From Dolomedes plantarius (Eukaryota; Arthropoda; Arachnida; Araneae; Dolomedidae): DNA of 64,000 bases. Location: positions 125,165,523 through 125,229,522 of the forward strand of contig OU015503.1 of NCBI GenBank assembly GCA_907164885.2, read 5' to 3'. The notes under the pieces were generated by a model, which saw only the letters and a list, made by a program, of their open reading frames with translations, had not been told where the DNA came from and made no database searches. Shown one piece after another: positions 48,697 through 58,634 of the stretch. Position numbers and translations under genes: made by a program. How positions within the stretch are numbered: the first letter of the stretch is position 1; each line of letters starts with the position of its first letter.

Positions 48697-49325
48697 TATA
48701 TAGAATGCGCATTCGAAAGTGAGGGAGAAATTGTATGTATTGACTACTAAATAAATGTTAAGCACGTCGTGTGTGAAATTAATGTCTTACAGACCACATT
48801 AATAGTGAATTAACGTTAAATATGCCATACGCATTCTTAATGGGGTATTGGATGATCGCAGCTTCCTTAACCCCGTGAACAAAGTGCAACATTTTCGTAA
48901 TTTTGAGTGGTTTGTTTTGACATGTAAGGTTTGAATGTTCTAAGCAGTTTCTATTGATAGCTACACCCTTTCAAAACGCAGGTCTTCTTTTCTGACCCTC
49001 GTATTCTTTTCCATTCATTTGTTAGTCGGGATTCAACAGTGGTAAACCAGCGATTATACTGGATTACAATACGGCAAAAGTCGATGGAGTCGATCCAACC
49101 TGCAGCTATGACACGGTATCACCAAGCATATCACGAAGATGAACTCTCTCGTTGTTTTTTAGGTTTTTGGACATAAAAAGAATCCATTCGCAAGTTGTCC
49201 TCAGATCCAATAAAACGGACAGTTTTGAAATAAGGCGATTATATCTGCCTTCTTTGTTCTTTAATTATAAATATATCTCAATATTATCGACATTTTATAT
49301 CTTGTCATAAAATGCAGAATTATTA
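48697..49325. other. Non-coding DNA, nothing recognised
   Basis: No open frame with a domain and no repeat boundary. Confidence 0.45.
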
Positions 49326-50283
49326 TCTCTCTATTCTAAAAAAAAGTAACTGGCGCCGCCGCCGCCGCCGCCGCCGCTGTCAAAAGCTTGTCACGCTATC
49401 TCCTCCGAAACCGCTGAGGGTATAGGGTCGAGACCGATACCAATGGATGCAGAAAAATGCGGGGGAAAAAGTAAGACATCTCTCATCTTCGTCGGACTTT
49501 AAGTTTTTTTTTTTAATTTTATGTTTTGTGGAAAAATATTGACATTTTCATGTTCAGATTACGATAACTCGCCAAAAATTAATCGTTGAATTTTGATCTT
49601 TTTACAATCTAAGACTACAGACATTTCTCCTTCAAACAAGACCTCATTTGTTTAAAAATAATTTAAAACACACTAATATTTTCATCAAAATATTAAACAC
49701 ACTTTTTCGAGAAATATCGTCACATATGTGGATGTAATATCGATGCTCCTCGAGTTTTTATCTTACAAAGAAAATATTTACATCATTTGGAAGATGAAAG
49801 CTTCCTCATTCATATAAACCTCATTTCAAGTCTCTATCTTAAAATTTCGATTTTTAATTGAATTTTAAAGCTGAAACTGTGATTCCCCTCCGCAGTGATT
49901 CTCCTTCAACAGTAAATGGATGGAATCTGTTGCATTGCCCGAGAATCACCCCTATATATCTCTCTATTAGCAACTTATTCCTTCAACATGATTGGCGCTG
50001 TGCTTGATCGCGCTGCTCGTATGCGACAGTCCCCGGTTCGATCCCGGTGGACACTCATTATTCTAAATATTTGAATTTTATTCTTTTATATCTCATTATA
50101 TTTTTTATCTTACTTATCTGAAGAGGGCTTAAGTTTTATATTTTTTATTTTACTGCTGAGCACATATTTTCTGATGTATATATCTTGTTACTGGAGGTAA
50201 AGTAGTAAGACCATGGCACTCCAACAAACTCAATATACCTTGACCTTGACCCTAACAGAGGAGCCTAGGGGCGAAGCCACTAG
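49326..50283 (+). mobile_element. Helitron-like element with (GCC)n and a tRNA-like box
   Basis: Possible 5' TCTCTATTCTAAAAAAAAG. The 3' end has GGGGCGAAGCC then CTAG at 50280-50283. It contains (GCC)n at 49353-49378 and GGTTCGATCCCGG (about 50034-50046), a perfect RNA polymerase III B box with a plausible A box 30-35 bp upstream. Confidence 0.5.
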
Positions 50284-50569
50284 TTTTGAAAAAAAATAAA
50301 AGTTTATTGCAAAAGGAATAATCAAGGTTGAAAGAGACGTTGCACTTTGTGCCACGCGCGCCTGCTGGTGTTCCAAAAATTGGCGGGTTGACCAACCCGG
50401 GCCGGGCCTCAGTGACTGGCGTATCTGATCGGGCTCAAGCCTCTGACCCGCATAAGTGCTGGCCGAGGCGAGCCATGACTCTGAAATATCTGCGAGCCAG
50501 GTTTTAAATTTTCAGGCCCACCTCTTAGAACTTTATACACTGACTTTGTTGGGTTGTTTGGTTTTCTTT
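50284..50569. other. GC-richer non-coding DNA, nothing recognised
   Basis: No gene or repeat end seen. Confidence 0.4.
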
Positions 50570-50794
50570 GGCGCAAGCAGGGTTTGACGGTTTTACTAAC
50601 CCGGTTTTAAAAACCGGATTTTTAAAATAAATTTGTCACATTTGAAAACCGGTTTTTAAATTAAGAAAACCGGTTTAAAAGAATTCAAATTATTATGTAA
50701 AAATTAATTCTTAACTTATTTGATTTGCTATTCATTCTATGCAACGGGCAGCAGACATATTTTTTCAACGTTGCGAGTTGCGTTGGCCAGTGCT

Positions 50795-50981
50795 CAGAGC
50801 CTGACTAAGGTAGGGGCATAAGGGGCAGTTGCCCCGGGACCCCACATCAGAGGGGGGCCCCCAAACAGAATAGAAAGTTTAGTAATAAGTATTAAGTTCT
50901 TCATTACTGAAGTAGTGAAGCAGAGGGGGGCCCCCAAAGAATTTTTTGCCCCGGGCCCCAATTAGGCTAAGTCGGGCCCTG
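50795..50981. mobile_element. Small hAT MITE nested in the hAT element
   Basis: Ends CAGAGCCTGACTAAGG and, reversed, CAGGGCCCGACTTAGCC. The exact 8-bp target CCAGTGCT lies at 50787-50794 and 50982-50989. The GC-rich interior folds back. Confidence 0.9.
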
Positions 50982-51178
50982 CCAGTGCTTGTGCATTGTG
51001 CACTGCGCACGTGAAAAAGACGTGCCTAACCGACTTATTTTATGTTAGTACATATGTGCAATTCGTCACGAGTCACGACAGATTCGCTTAATCTTGTAAA
51101 GTGAAAACTGGAAACGAAAATATAAAGTTGTTATAGTTGGTAAAAATAACGTATTAAGTATGCTTCTAATTTCTATGT

Positions 51179-51412
51179 TTGTATTTTCAGACACTGAAAG
51201 CTGAATTTTCATTATTTGAGGCAACGAATAAAAGAACCAAAAACTTCGATTTGTTATTTGATGCCCTGAAAACTACAAAACCAAGCCCAGTAGCTAGTGA
51301 ACGAGTCTTTTCAATTTCAGGCAATATTGTGTTCAAAATAAGAACAACACTTAGTCACCGTTCAGTGGATATTTTATGTTTTTTAAAATCCTATTTTCTT
51401 AGGAGAAATTAA
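51179..51412 (+). pseudogene. hAT transposase C-terminal dimerisation domain remnant
   Basis: 77 residues ending at a stop. LLFDALKTTKPSPVASERVF, then SISGNIVFKIRTTLSHRSVD and LCFLKSYFL, is the hATC dimerisation motif that closes hAT transposases. The catalytic part is gone. Confidence 0.9.
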
Positions 51413-51737
51413 AATTAGTGAAACAAATATGAATAATATTTGAAATTTGAAATTTTTGTTTGAGTTTTCGTTATTTTGTGTAAGTAATGTGCAATCCTTA
51501 ATTTTTTTTTTATATTTTGACTTTGATATTGATTTCGTTTTTTGTTATTTTATATAAATTAAATAAAATATTTTTCCCCATTCTATTTTTTTTTTGACAA
51601 AAATTCGAAAACCGGCTAAAACCGGTTTTTTTGGAAATCTGGAATTTGAAACCGGGTTTTTCAAAAAGTAGGTTTTTGTATAAACCATGAAGCTACAGCT
51701 TCATGGTAGCTTCATGGTATAAACCCTAGGCGCAAGG

Positions 51738-52464
51738 TCCTGAAACGACAACCTGCGCCAAACGCGCGCCGACAGCAGAACTAATATACACATATGAATT
51801 AACGAGGGCCATTTCAAAAGTAATGCACAATGAATTAATTCTTTTATACCTATTTGATTTTTGACAATCAAGCAGGGCGGTCGACCTGCAACGCCAAGCT
51901 AAAAAAAAACAAAATAGACGCCAAATGAATAAACGCGCCAAGTACAAAAATTCGTCAAAGACCGCTACTGCTTATATACTCTAAACCGCTTGCTCCTATT
52001 CTCGCCATGTTAAAGCAGTTTGCGTAAATTATAAAATTCTGAATGAACCAAGCATCGTACAAAATTAAAACAAAAAGTAGAAGAATCTTATCAGCGAGAA
52101 CTTTAAATTGAGATAAAAATGGACTTTCCAAGTTAAAAATTAACCGATATATGGAATTTTTAATTTTCAGTAAAGTTAGGGATTTTGCTAGATTTTGTTT
52201 CTCGCCAAGGAAGATTTCGTCAACATTTTAAGAAGACCTATGGAGTTTAATATTGAACAGATTCGATTAAGGCTTGGGTTTTTCGATAAGTCATTCGCTA
52301 ACTTAAAATCTTTTATATGTTTCAGTTAAAAAAATAAATATTTCTATCTTTAATTAGCATAAAACTGCAAAATTAGCATCTCAGGGCGATAGTACGCCAA
52401 AATGGCAACCATTACTCAGCAACACCGCTATTTTCCCAACCGTTCAATCATAGAAGAACTGCGA
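51738..52464. other. Non-coding DNA, possible mariner tip
   Basis: CGAGGGCCATTTCAAAAGTA near 51803 resembles a mariner terminal repeat, but no partner was found. Confidence 0.35.
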
Positions 52465-52545
52465 TAGTCGTCCAGTGGCTGAGTGGTCAAGACATCACCC
52501 TTCCACTCTGTGAGCGCGAGTTCGATTCCCGCAAAAGACCTCTTT
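52465..52545 (+). repeat. tRNA-like SINE head
   Basis: TGGCTGAGTGGTCAAGAC (A box) and GCGAGTTCGATTCCCGC (B box with a pairing T-arm). The acceptor arms do not pair well and the sequence continues into a non-tRNA tail, so a SINE is favoured over a tRNA gene. Confidence 0.55.
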
Positions 52546-52769
52546 TTCTTCTGGAGAATTTTTAATTATTTTGCATATGTGTGTCCATATTTGTTTGTTT
52601 GTTTTAAATGTCCATAGAAAATACTAAGGATTGAATTCAAATAATAAGCATTAATTTTTATTCATATTTCACTTCTTGCTACAACCACGTAGGTTTGCAA
52701 ATTAGAGAAATATTAATTTCTCAATAAAATATACATTACGTATACAAAATATACATATAGCAAAGGATT

Positions 52770-53790
52770 TATCTTTATATTTCTTCTGTCCGTGTGTATG
52801 TCAAAGAACTCCTCCTAAACGGCTGGACTGATTTTTCTGAAATTTTGTGTGTCCGATTAAGATGATTCGAGAATGGTTTAGATTCACAATAAGACACCCC
52901 TAGCACCCTAGAGGGTCAGGGGGCACATGTAAAAATAATTGAAAACGGCTGATATCACTGTCGAATCCATAGTTTTCGGAGTCGCTAAGATTAATAGTGA
53001 CACTCCGTTGTCGTTTAAGTGCAAGTTCAGCCCCCCATTAGCATAGAGGGGGCGAGGGGGGAAGAAGGGGGAATATAAAATCTCCAAAATGACAGAGAAT
53101 TGTGTCGAATCCATAGTTTTCGGGGTCGCTGATATTAATAATGACACTCCCGATGTCGTTTAAGTGCAAGTTCAGCCCCTCCCCCATTACCATAGGGGTG
53201 TGAGGGGGGGAATATAAAATTTCCAAAATGACCGAGAGTAGTGTCGAATCCATAGTTTTCGGGGTCGCTGAGAGGAACAGTGGTAATCCCAATGCCGTTT
53301 AAGTGAGAGTTCAGCCCCCCCCCCCCCCCCATCAACGTTGGAGGGGAGGCGGGGGGGGGAGAAGAAAAAATGTCCAAAATGACCGATAATAGAGTCGAAT
53401 CCATAGTTTTCGGGGTCACTGAGACGAATAGTGACACAACTGATGCCGTTTAGTGCAAGTTCAACCCCCCCCCCATCAGCATTGGGGGAGAAGGGAGAAA
53501 GGGGAAAAATGAAATGTCCAAAATGTCCGAGAGTAGTGTCAAATCCATTGTTTTCGGAGTCACTGAGATGAATATAGGAAACTAAAAGTGTTGTTTATAA
53601 TGAAGTTTTGAGTAAAATAATAGAGTGAATTTGTAATTTTATTTTATCATTTGTATACTGTACATATACTTCTAAATACCCGTAAATAAAATTACTTAGA
53701 TTTTACACTATAGGTAGAGTTCATTCCTTTTCCTGTGTAGTAAAAAATTGAGATTAATAAATACCTGGGCAACGCCGGGTAAACAACTAG
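52770..53790 (+). mobile_element. Helitron-like element carrying a minisatellite
   Basis: The 3' end has CCTGGGCAACGCCGGG and CTAG (53787-53790); the 5' end is placed tentatively near 52770. The centre is the tandem repeat at 52920-53600. Non-coding. Confidence 0.65.
52920..53600. repeat. About 144-bp minisatellite, five units
   Basis: AGTTTTCGG or its variant begins at 52971, 53115, 53254, 53405 and 53549, giving spacings of 144, 139, 151 and 144 bp. Units also share GTGTCGAATCCATAG and AAGTGCAAGTTCA; G/C homopolymer runs account for the length variation. Confidence 0.9.
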
Positions 53791-53798
53791 TCTATATA

Positions 53799-55211
53799 CA
53801 CTCATGGACAAAAAAATTAGCGCACCAAGAAGGAGTCGTCAAAATGAAACGAAATTTTACATACGTAATGACTACTTTGATATAAGTAAATGATAAGAAA
53901 ATCAAAGAAAAAGGATAATTTATTTCAGAGAAAAAGGCAAAAGAACGGAGGAGTTAATACTCCGTTGGACCCCTCTAGCGCGAATGCACGATGCGATACG
54001 ATCGGGCATTGAGTCATACAAGTTCTGTATGATGTCTTGAGACATTTCGTTCCATATTTGCTGTAACCTTGCCTCTAGTTCGTTCAAACTCGTGGGATGC
54101 CCAACTCGTCGTCCCAAATGATCCCAGATATGCTCGATTGGAGACAAATCTGGGGATCGGGCAGGCCAAGGAAGGGTAGTAACAGTGCGGAGACAGTCTT
54201 GTGACACCCTTGCCGTATGAGGCCGAGCATTGTCTTGTTGAAAAAGGGCTCCCGGGAGCCGTTGCATGAGTGGCAACACATGTGGTTGCAGGATTTCATG
54301 AACATACCGTTGGGCTGTCATGGTGCCACGGAACAATACTAGGGGTGACCGTGTATTGTAGGCAATGGCACCCCATACCATCACACCAGCTGTGGGAGCG
54401 ATGTGTCGCTGTACAGCAAAGGCAGGATTGAAGCGTTCACCAGGGGCTCTCCACACACGAACACGATTGTCATCACTGCCGAGATTGAATCTGGATTCGT
54501 CGCTAAAGACGACCTGGTTCCATTCCGTTGCAGTCCAGTTTCCTCGTGCGCGGCAAAACTCCAAACGGAGGCGTCGACGGGTGGGCGTCAAGGGCAGCAC
54601 ACGTAATGGGCGCCGCGATACCAACTGTCCTTCAGCCAGCCGCCTTCGTATGGTTCGAGAAGACACAGAGGCCCCTAGTGAAGGTGCTACCTGTGCCTGG
54701 ATGGCGGCCGATGAAGCAGTTGGCTGTACGCGTGCATTTCTTACGATGTGGCGGTCTTCTCGACGACTGGTCTGTCGAGGGCGTCCTGAGCCTGGTCTTC
54801 GTGTACATGACATTTCTAGGGTCCACTGGTCCCAACACCTCCTCACAACACAATCAGAGCAGCCTAATTGACGAGCTACTCGCCTAGCTGACCACCCAGC
54901 TTCCATAATCCCGACGATTCTCCCCCTCTCAAACTGCGACAACTGCTTATATTGTCTTCGAACACGGCGTAATGGCATGTCTATCTCAGCTCTTCCTTTG
55001 TAAATGATTCAGCACACTCAAACAAGCTTTGGTTACCTGTTTTATACTCCACAGAGTGCGATGTTCAACGCCCTCAACCGGCTATACGTAATGCGCAATC
55101 ACGCTGCATTTCTTATCATTTGCAAATCTCCCCGACATGTACCTTCATTGCAAGTTTCGTTACGATCCCGCAATTATTTCTTGGTGCGCTAATTTTTTTT
55201 GTCCATGAGTG
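53799..55211 (-). mobile_element. Tc1-type transposon, structurally complete
   Basis: Inverted ends of about 33 bp begin CACTCATGGACAAAAAAA and run to GCGCACCAAG, differing by a single A. TA flanks lie at 53797-53798 and 55212-55213. 1,413 bp, with one uninterrupted transposase. Looks recent. Confidence 0.95.
53920..54978 (-). CDS. Tc1-type transposase, intact, DD32E
   Basis: 352 residues from ATG at 54978. The enzyme would bind the inverted ends and cut and rejoin DNA at TA. Two helix-turn-helix regions: residues about 12-50 (FERGRIVGIMEAGWSARRVA) and about 75-125, with the AT-hook-like GRPR at 65-68. Catalytic residues: D160 (FSDESRF), D249 (QQDNARPH), E282 (SPIEHIW). Only 32 residues lie between the second Asp and the Glu, against 34 in typical Tc1. 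MVWGAI follows at 200-205. No stop or frame change is seen, and length is normal for Tc1 (about 340). Whether it is active cannot be judged from one copy. Confidence 0.93.
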   Translation of the reverse strand: MPLRRVRRQYKQLSQFERGRIVGIMEAGWSARRVARQLGCSDCVVRRCWDQWTLEMSCTRRPGSGRPRQTSRREDRHIVRNARVQPTASSAAIQAQVAPSLGASVSSRTIRRRLAEGQLVSRRPLRVLPLTPTRRRLRLEFCRARGNWTATEWNQVVFSDESRFNLGSDDNRVRVWRAPGERFNPAFAVQRHIAPTAGVMVWGAIAYNTRSPLVLFRGTMTAQRYVHEILQPHVLPLMQRLPGALFQQDNARPHTARVSQDCLRTVTTLPWPARSPDLSPIEHIWDHLGRRVGHPTSLNELEARLQQIWNEMSQDIIQNLYDSMPDRIASCIRARGVQRSINSSVLLPFSLK

Positions 55212-55749
55212 TATATAAAAGAGAATGTTTGTGTGTGTGTCCTTTATGCGTTCCCGAACGGTCCATCCGATTGAGATGAAATTCCGATTGAATGGGGGAG
55301 GCGGAGGGGGGGGAGAAAGGGTGAGTATAAAATGTTCAAAATGATCGAGAGTAGTGTCGAATCCGTAGTTTTCGGGGTCGCTGAGATGAATACGGACACT
55401 CCCCATGCCATTTAAGTGAGAGTTCAGCCCCCTCAGCATTGGGGGGGGGGAGAAAGGGTGAATATAAAATATCCAAAATGACCGAGAGTAGTGTCGAATC
55501 CATAATTTCGGAGTCACTGAGGGGAATATAGGAAATTAAAAATGTTGTTTATAATCAAGTTTTGAGGTAAATTAATAATAGAGTGAATTTGCAATTTTAC
55601 TTTATCATTTGTATACTGTATTTACTTTTAAATACCTGTAAATTAAATTACTTAAATTTTATACCATATGTAAAATCCATTCCTTTTCCCGTGCAATAAA
55701 AAAAAATTGAGATAAATAAATACCTGGGCAACGCCGGGCAAACAGCTAG

Positions 55750-56017
55750 TGATGTATTAATAGTGTTTAGTACGATATTCCCCATTGTGTTTATAAAGAT
55801 TGACTAGAATATAAAAATGCCATCCGAATTACAATTAAAACGATAAAACAACCGGCCCTATTACAGAGATTCGAAAAAACAAAGTTCTCCAATTAAGTTC
55901 ACAAAGTGACACATTTGTAACTGATGATGAGACCCTAGGTATCAAGCAATTGTTTGCTTACAAAAAAGCCCAGTTTGTGATGGGTTATTTACCTATTTCA
56001 AAAAAAATAACTGATAT
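55750..56017. other. Non-coding DNA, nothing recognised
   Basis: No gene or repeat end seen. Confidence 0.4.
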
Positions 56018-57133
56018 CCACTAAAAAAACTTTTAAAAAGTAAAAAAACGCCAAGCTTCAAAATAAAAGTTATGACTAAAAAATGGTGTGAAATCGAATA
56101 TCCAAGCTTATTAAGTTCTGGTACTTAATTTCCTAATCACGAATTTTTCACATCGAAGTCAAGTGGTTAAGTATGACTTGTTGATAGAAGCCCTTCTTCC
56201 CTAGACCAAACTCATCATAACCTGTTTCTTAAAATTTAAATTTTAAATATTTATACATACCAGGCTTGGCGGCCGTCTTAAACATAAAATCATTGAAATA
56301 ACAGAAAGCCCCCCCCCCCAAAAAAAAAAATAGTTAATGTGAATTTAAAACATCAGTTTCAGATTTTAATTGCGCACTTCGGTGCTCTGTTAGGCAGTAT
56401 GTTTATAGCATCATTCCAACAAACGGCACGACAAAAAATGGTGTTATATTCAGTTTTATTAAGAACTGGGACTCAATTACATTTCTTAACAGATTTTTAA
56501 TGGGATATTAGTCATTTTAATGAGTCCTCTATTTGAAGTTTGTGCATGATGTCAAACAAAACAAACCGTTAGCTAGGAATAAAAATAATAAATAATGTTA
56601 TCATTCCCCAAAGGAAAAATTTCGCATTAAACAACAAAAAATATGAATACCATGCTTTGGAGTTACGTTGCCCAAATGTAACATGAAAAGAAATTTCAAA
56701 TTTATAGAATAATTCGTGACCATCTTAAAATTGCTGCTACATTCATTTTAAAAGTAACCAAATAATAGGACACGCATATTTTGCATAAATAACTAAAATG
56801 AATAATTTATACAACTAAATAACATACTTTCGACGTTTCAACAGACAAAATTTATTTATTCCAAATACGAAAAGACGGCCGACAATCCTGGTATGTATAA
56901 ATATTTGAAACTTAAATTTTCAGAAACAGGTTATGATGAGTTTGGTCTAGGGAAGAAGGGTTTCTATCAACAAGTCATGCTTAACCACTTGACTTCGATG
57001 TGAAAAATTCGTGATTAGGAAATTAAGTACCAGAACTTAATAAACTTGGATATTTGATATCACACCATTTTTTAGTCATAACTTTTATTTTGAAGCTTGG
57101 CGTTTTTTTACTTTTTAAAAGTTTTTTTAGTGG
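56018..57133. repeat. Large foldback: 261-bp inverted arms
   Basis: The left arm 56018-56278 and right arm 56873-57133 are reverse complements with few mismatches, e.g. GTAAAAAAACGCCAAGCTTC and CTAGACCAAACTCATCATAA in both. The 594-bp spacer is AT-rich and non-coding. No target duplication is evident; probably a foldback transposon of unknown class. Confidence 0.85.
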
Positions 57134-57388
57134 ATTTATCTCTACAGTCCTTCTATATAGTCCCCCCTGCTTCTCAATAAACGTCACAATTTTTGGGGTC
57201 GTTTGACTCCCAACTTGTAGGAAGATTTTCTATTCCTTGCAGCATGCTACTTTTGTTGGGTCCCCTAATGGAAAAACGTTGACTGGCCAAAGGTTCTTTC
57301 AACTCGGGAAAAAGGGTCCAAGTCGGGTGGAGTCACGTTTTTTCGCGCAAAATCAAGCGTGCGTATTATAGTCGAGATTTTACTGTGT

Positions 57389-57401
57389 GTGTATGTATAT
57401 G

Positions 57402-57462
<61 letters not shown>
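57389..57462. repeat. (TA)n microsatellite
   Basis: GTATGTATATGTA leading into TA repeats, just after a pogo-like tip (reversed CAGTAAAATCTCGACTATAA) that ends about 57384. Confidence 0.9.
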
Positions 57463-57464
<2 letters not shown>

Positions 57465-57552
57465 TAAAAGTTCTATTTGTACTTTCGTCATGACACTTCA
57501 GTACGCAAAAGGGTAAAAGATATTTGCAATTCTTTGAATGAGTTCTGAATTA

Positions 57553-57557
57553 TGCAT

Positions 57558-57645
<88 letters not shown>

Positions 57646-57650
57646 ATGCG
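57553..57650. repeat. (CA)n(TA)n(TG)n self-complementary microsatellite
   Basis: CA repeats, then TA repeats, then TG repeats: the tract is its own reverse complement, bordered by GCATACA and TGTATGC. Confidence 0.95.
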
Positions 57651-57659
57651 TGTGTGTGC

Positions 57660-58225
57660 ACAGATGCCCTCTCCGCTTTTGCGTACCGTAGTGCAGTGTT
57701 TTAGCAAAGGTGTCAAACAGAAGTTTCGGGCATACCTCGTTTCTACCATCCCCAGTTCTGAAAAGTTTTGGCCACCTGGCAAAGAATGACGGCCATCTCG
57801 GCACCTGCGCCTGTTCACCCTTTTTCCGTTCCCCTCCCACAAACAGAGCAAACCGCAATGCGCAAGAGCGGAGTTTCATTTCGTAAATTCGCCGCTTCCC
57901 TTGCTTCAAAACAGGGCTGTTGATCCTGTTTTGCCGAGTCCAACTTGCGTCAGAACCGCAGTTGGAATTCAAAAGTCTAGGACTCTGCCGGAAGTAAGAC
58001 TACCTGCTGCATAGTAAAATAATTTAGTTAAAAATATTAGCTTTCATTGGTCTCCAGATCCATTGTGACTCTAATAGCGGCTCCAAGGGGGGGGGGCAAT
58101 AGGGGCAATTGCTCCCCCCCCCCAAAAAAAAGCCCTGCGTACTTTTTTTTTCATGGCCTAAAATTATATAACCGTAGACCTAATACTAAATGAGAGGATG
58201 TTTATTTCTTATATATATATATATA
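57660..58225. other. Non-coding DNA with a MITE-like GC remnant
   Basis: GGGGGGGCAATAGGGGCAAT near 58090, followed by a C-run, resembles the interior of the hAT MITE at 50795. Nothing else is supported. Confidence 0.35.
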
Positions 58226-58634
58226 CAGTCGGACCTCTATTTAGCGAAGTCGCTAAATCCCGAAAATAGTTCGTTATATGGAAAATTCGTTAAATAGAGA
58301 TTCACCTTTTAGAATACTTTAAGCTACACAAAAGATATTTTAAATTCATAAACATTAAATATTATTAAAAGAAGTAATTAATCACATCTTTATTTTGTAA
58401 ATTAATATGTATTTGTGTTAAATATCTTACACATCAAAAGGAAATCTGCAAGGAAAACAAGAATAAAACAAAACGTTGTCTGGGAATACACTGTATTTTC
58501 AATTTAAAAAAATTAATTTTAATGACATTGTCGCACTTATTATAACAAGTAATTTTAGCATACATTACCACATGCGTCCTTAAATTTGATTACTGATAAA
58601 TGTCTGTTAATTTTGTCTGAGTTTTTTGTTTCTC

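Larger units (their letters stand above)
50578..51729 (+). mobile_element. hAT element with a nested MITE
   Basis: Ends CAGGGTTTGACGG and, reversed, TAGGGTTTATACC. The 8-bp target GGCGCAAG is exact at 50570-50577 and 51730-51737. Subterminal arrays of AAACCGG/CCGGTTT lie at both ends. Only the C-terminal end of a transposase remains. Confidence 0.92.
53791..55749 (+). mobile_element. Second Helitron-like element, interrupted by Tc1
   Basis: Begins TCTATATA directly after the previous element's CTAG, is split at TA by the Tc1 element, resumes TATAAAAGAGAATGTTTG at 55214 and ends with CCTGGGCAACGCCGGG and CTAG (55746-55749). Two units of the same minisatellite (at 55367 and 55504, spacing 137) lie inside. 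Confidence 0.7.

Noticed and set aside
51803..51822. Mariner-like tip CGAGGGCCATTTCAAAAGTA
   Set aside because: No inverted partner or transposase nearby, so not called as an element.
52465..52545. Possible tRNA gene
   Set aside because: A and B boxes are good, but the acceptor stem does not pair and the anticodon arm is poor; kept as a SINE head.
52908..53437. Minus-strand frames of 79-100 codons with repeated TPKTMDST
   Set aside because: The repeat comes from the 144-bp minisatellite being nearly a multiple of three; frames are broken by homopolymer runs and have no coding support.
52920..53600. CRISPR-like array
   Set aside because: Units of about 144 bp without short constant repeats and unique spacers, in an animal genome; it is a minisatellite.
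54365..54887. Plus-strand frames of 119 and 168 codons
   Set aside because: They are antisense to the intact Tc1 transposase and have no recognisable domain.
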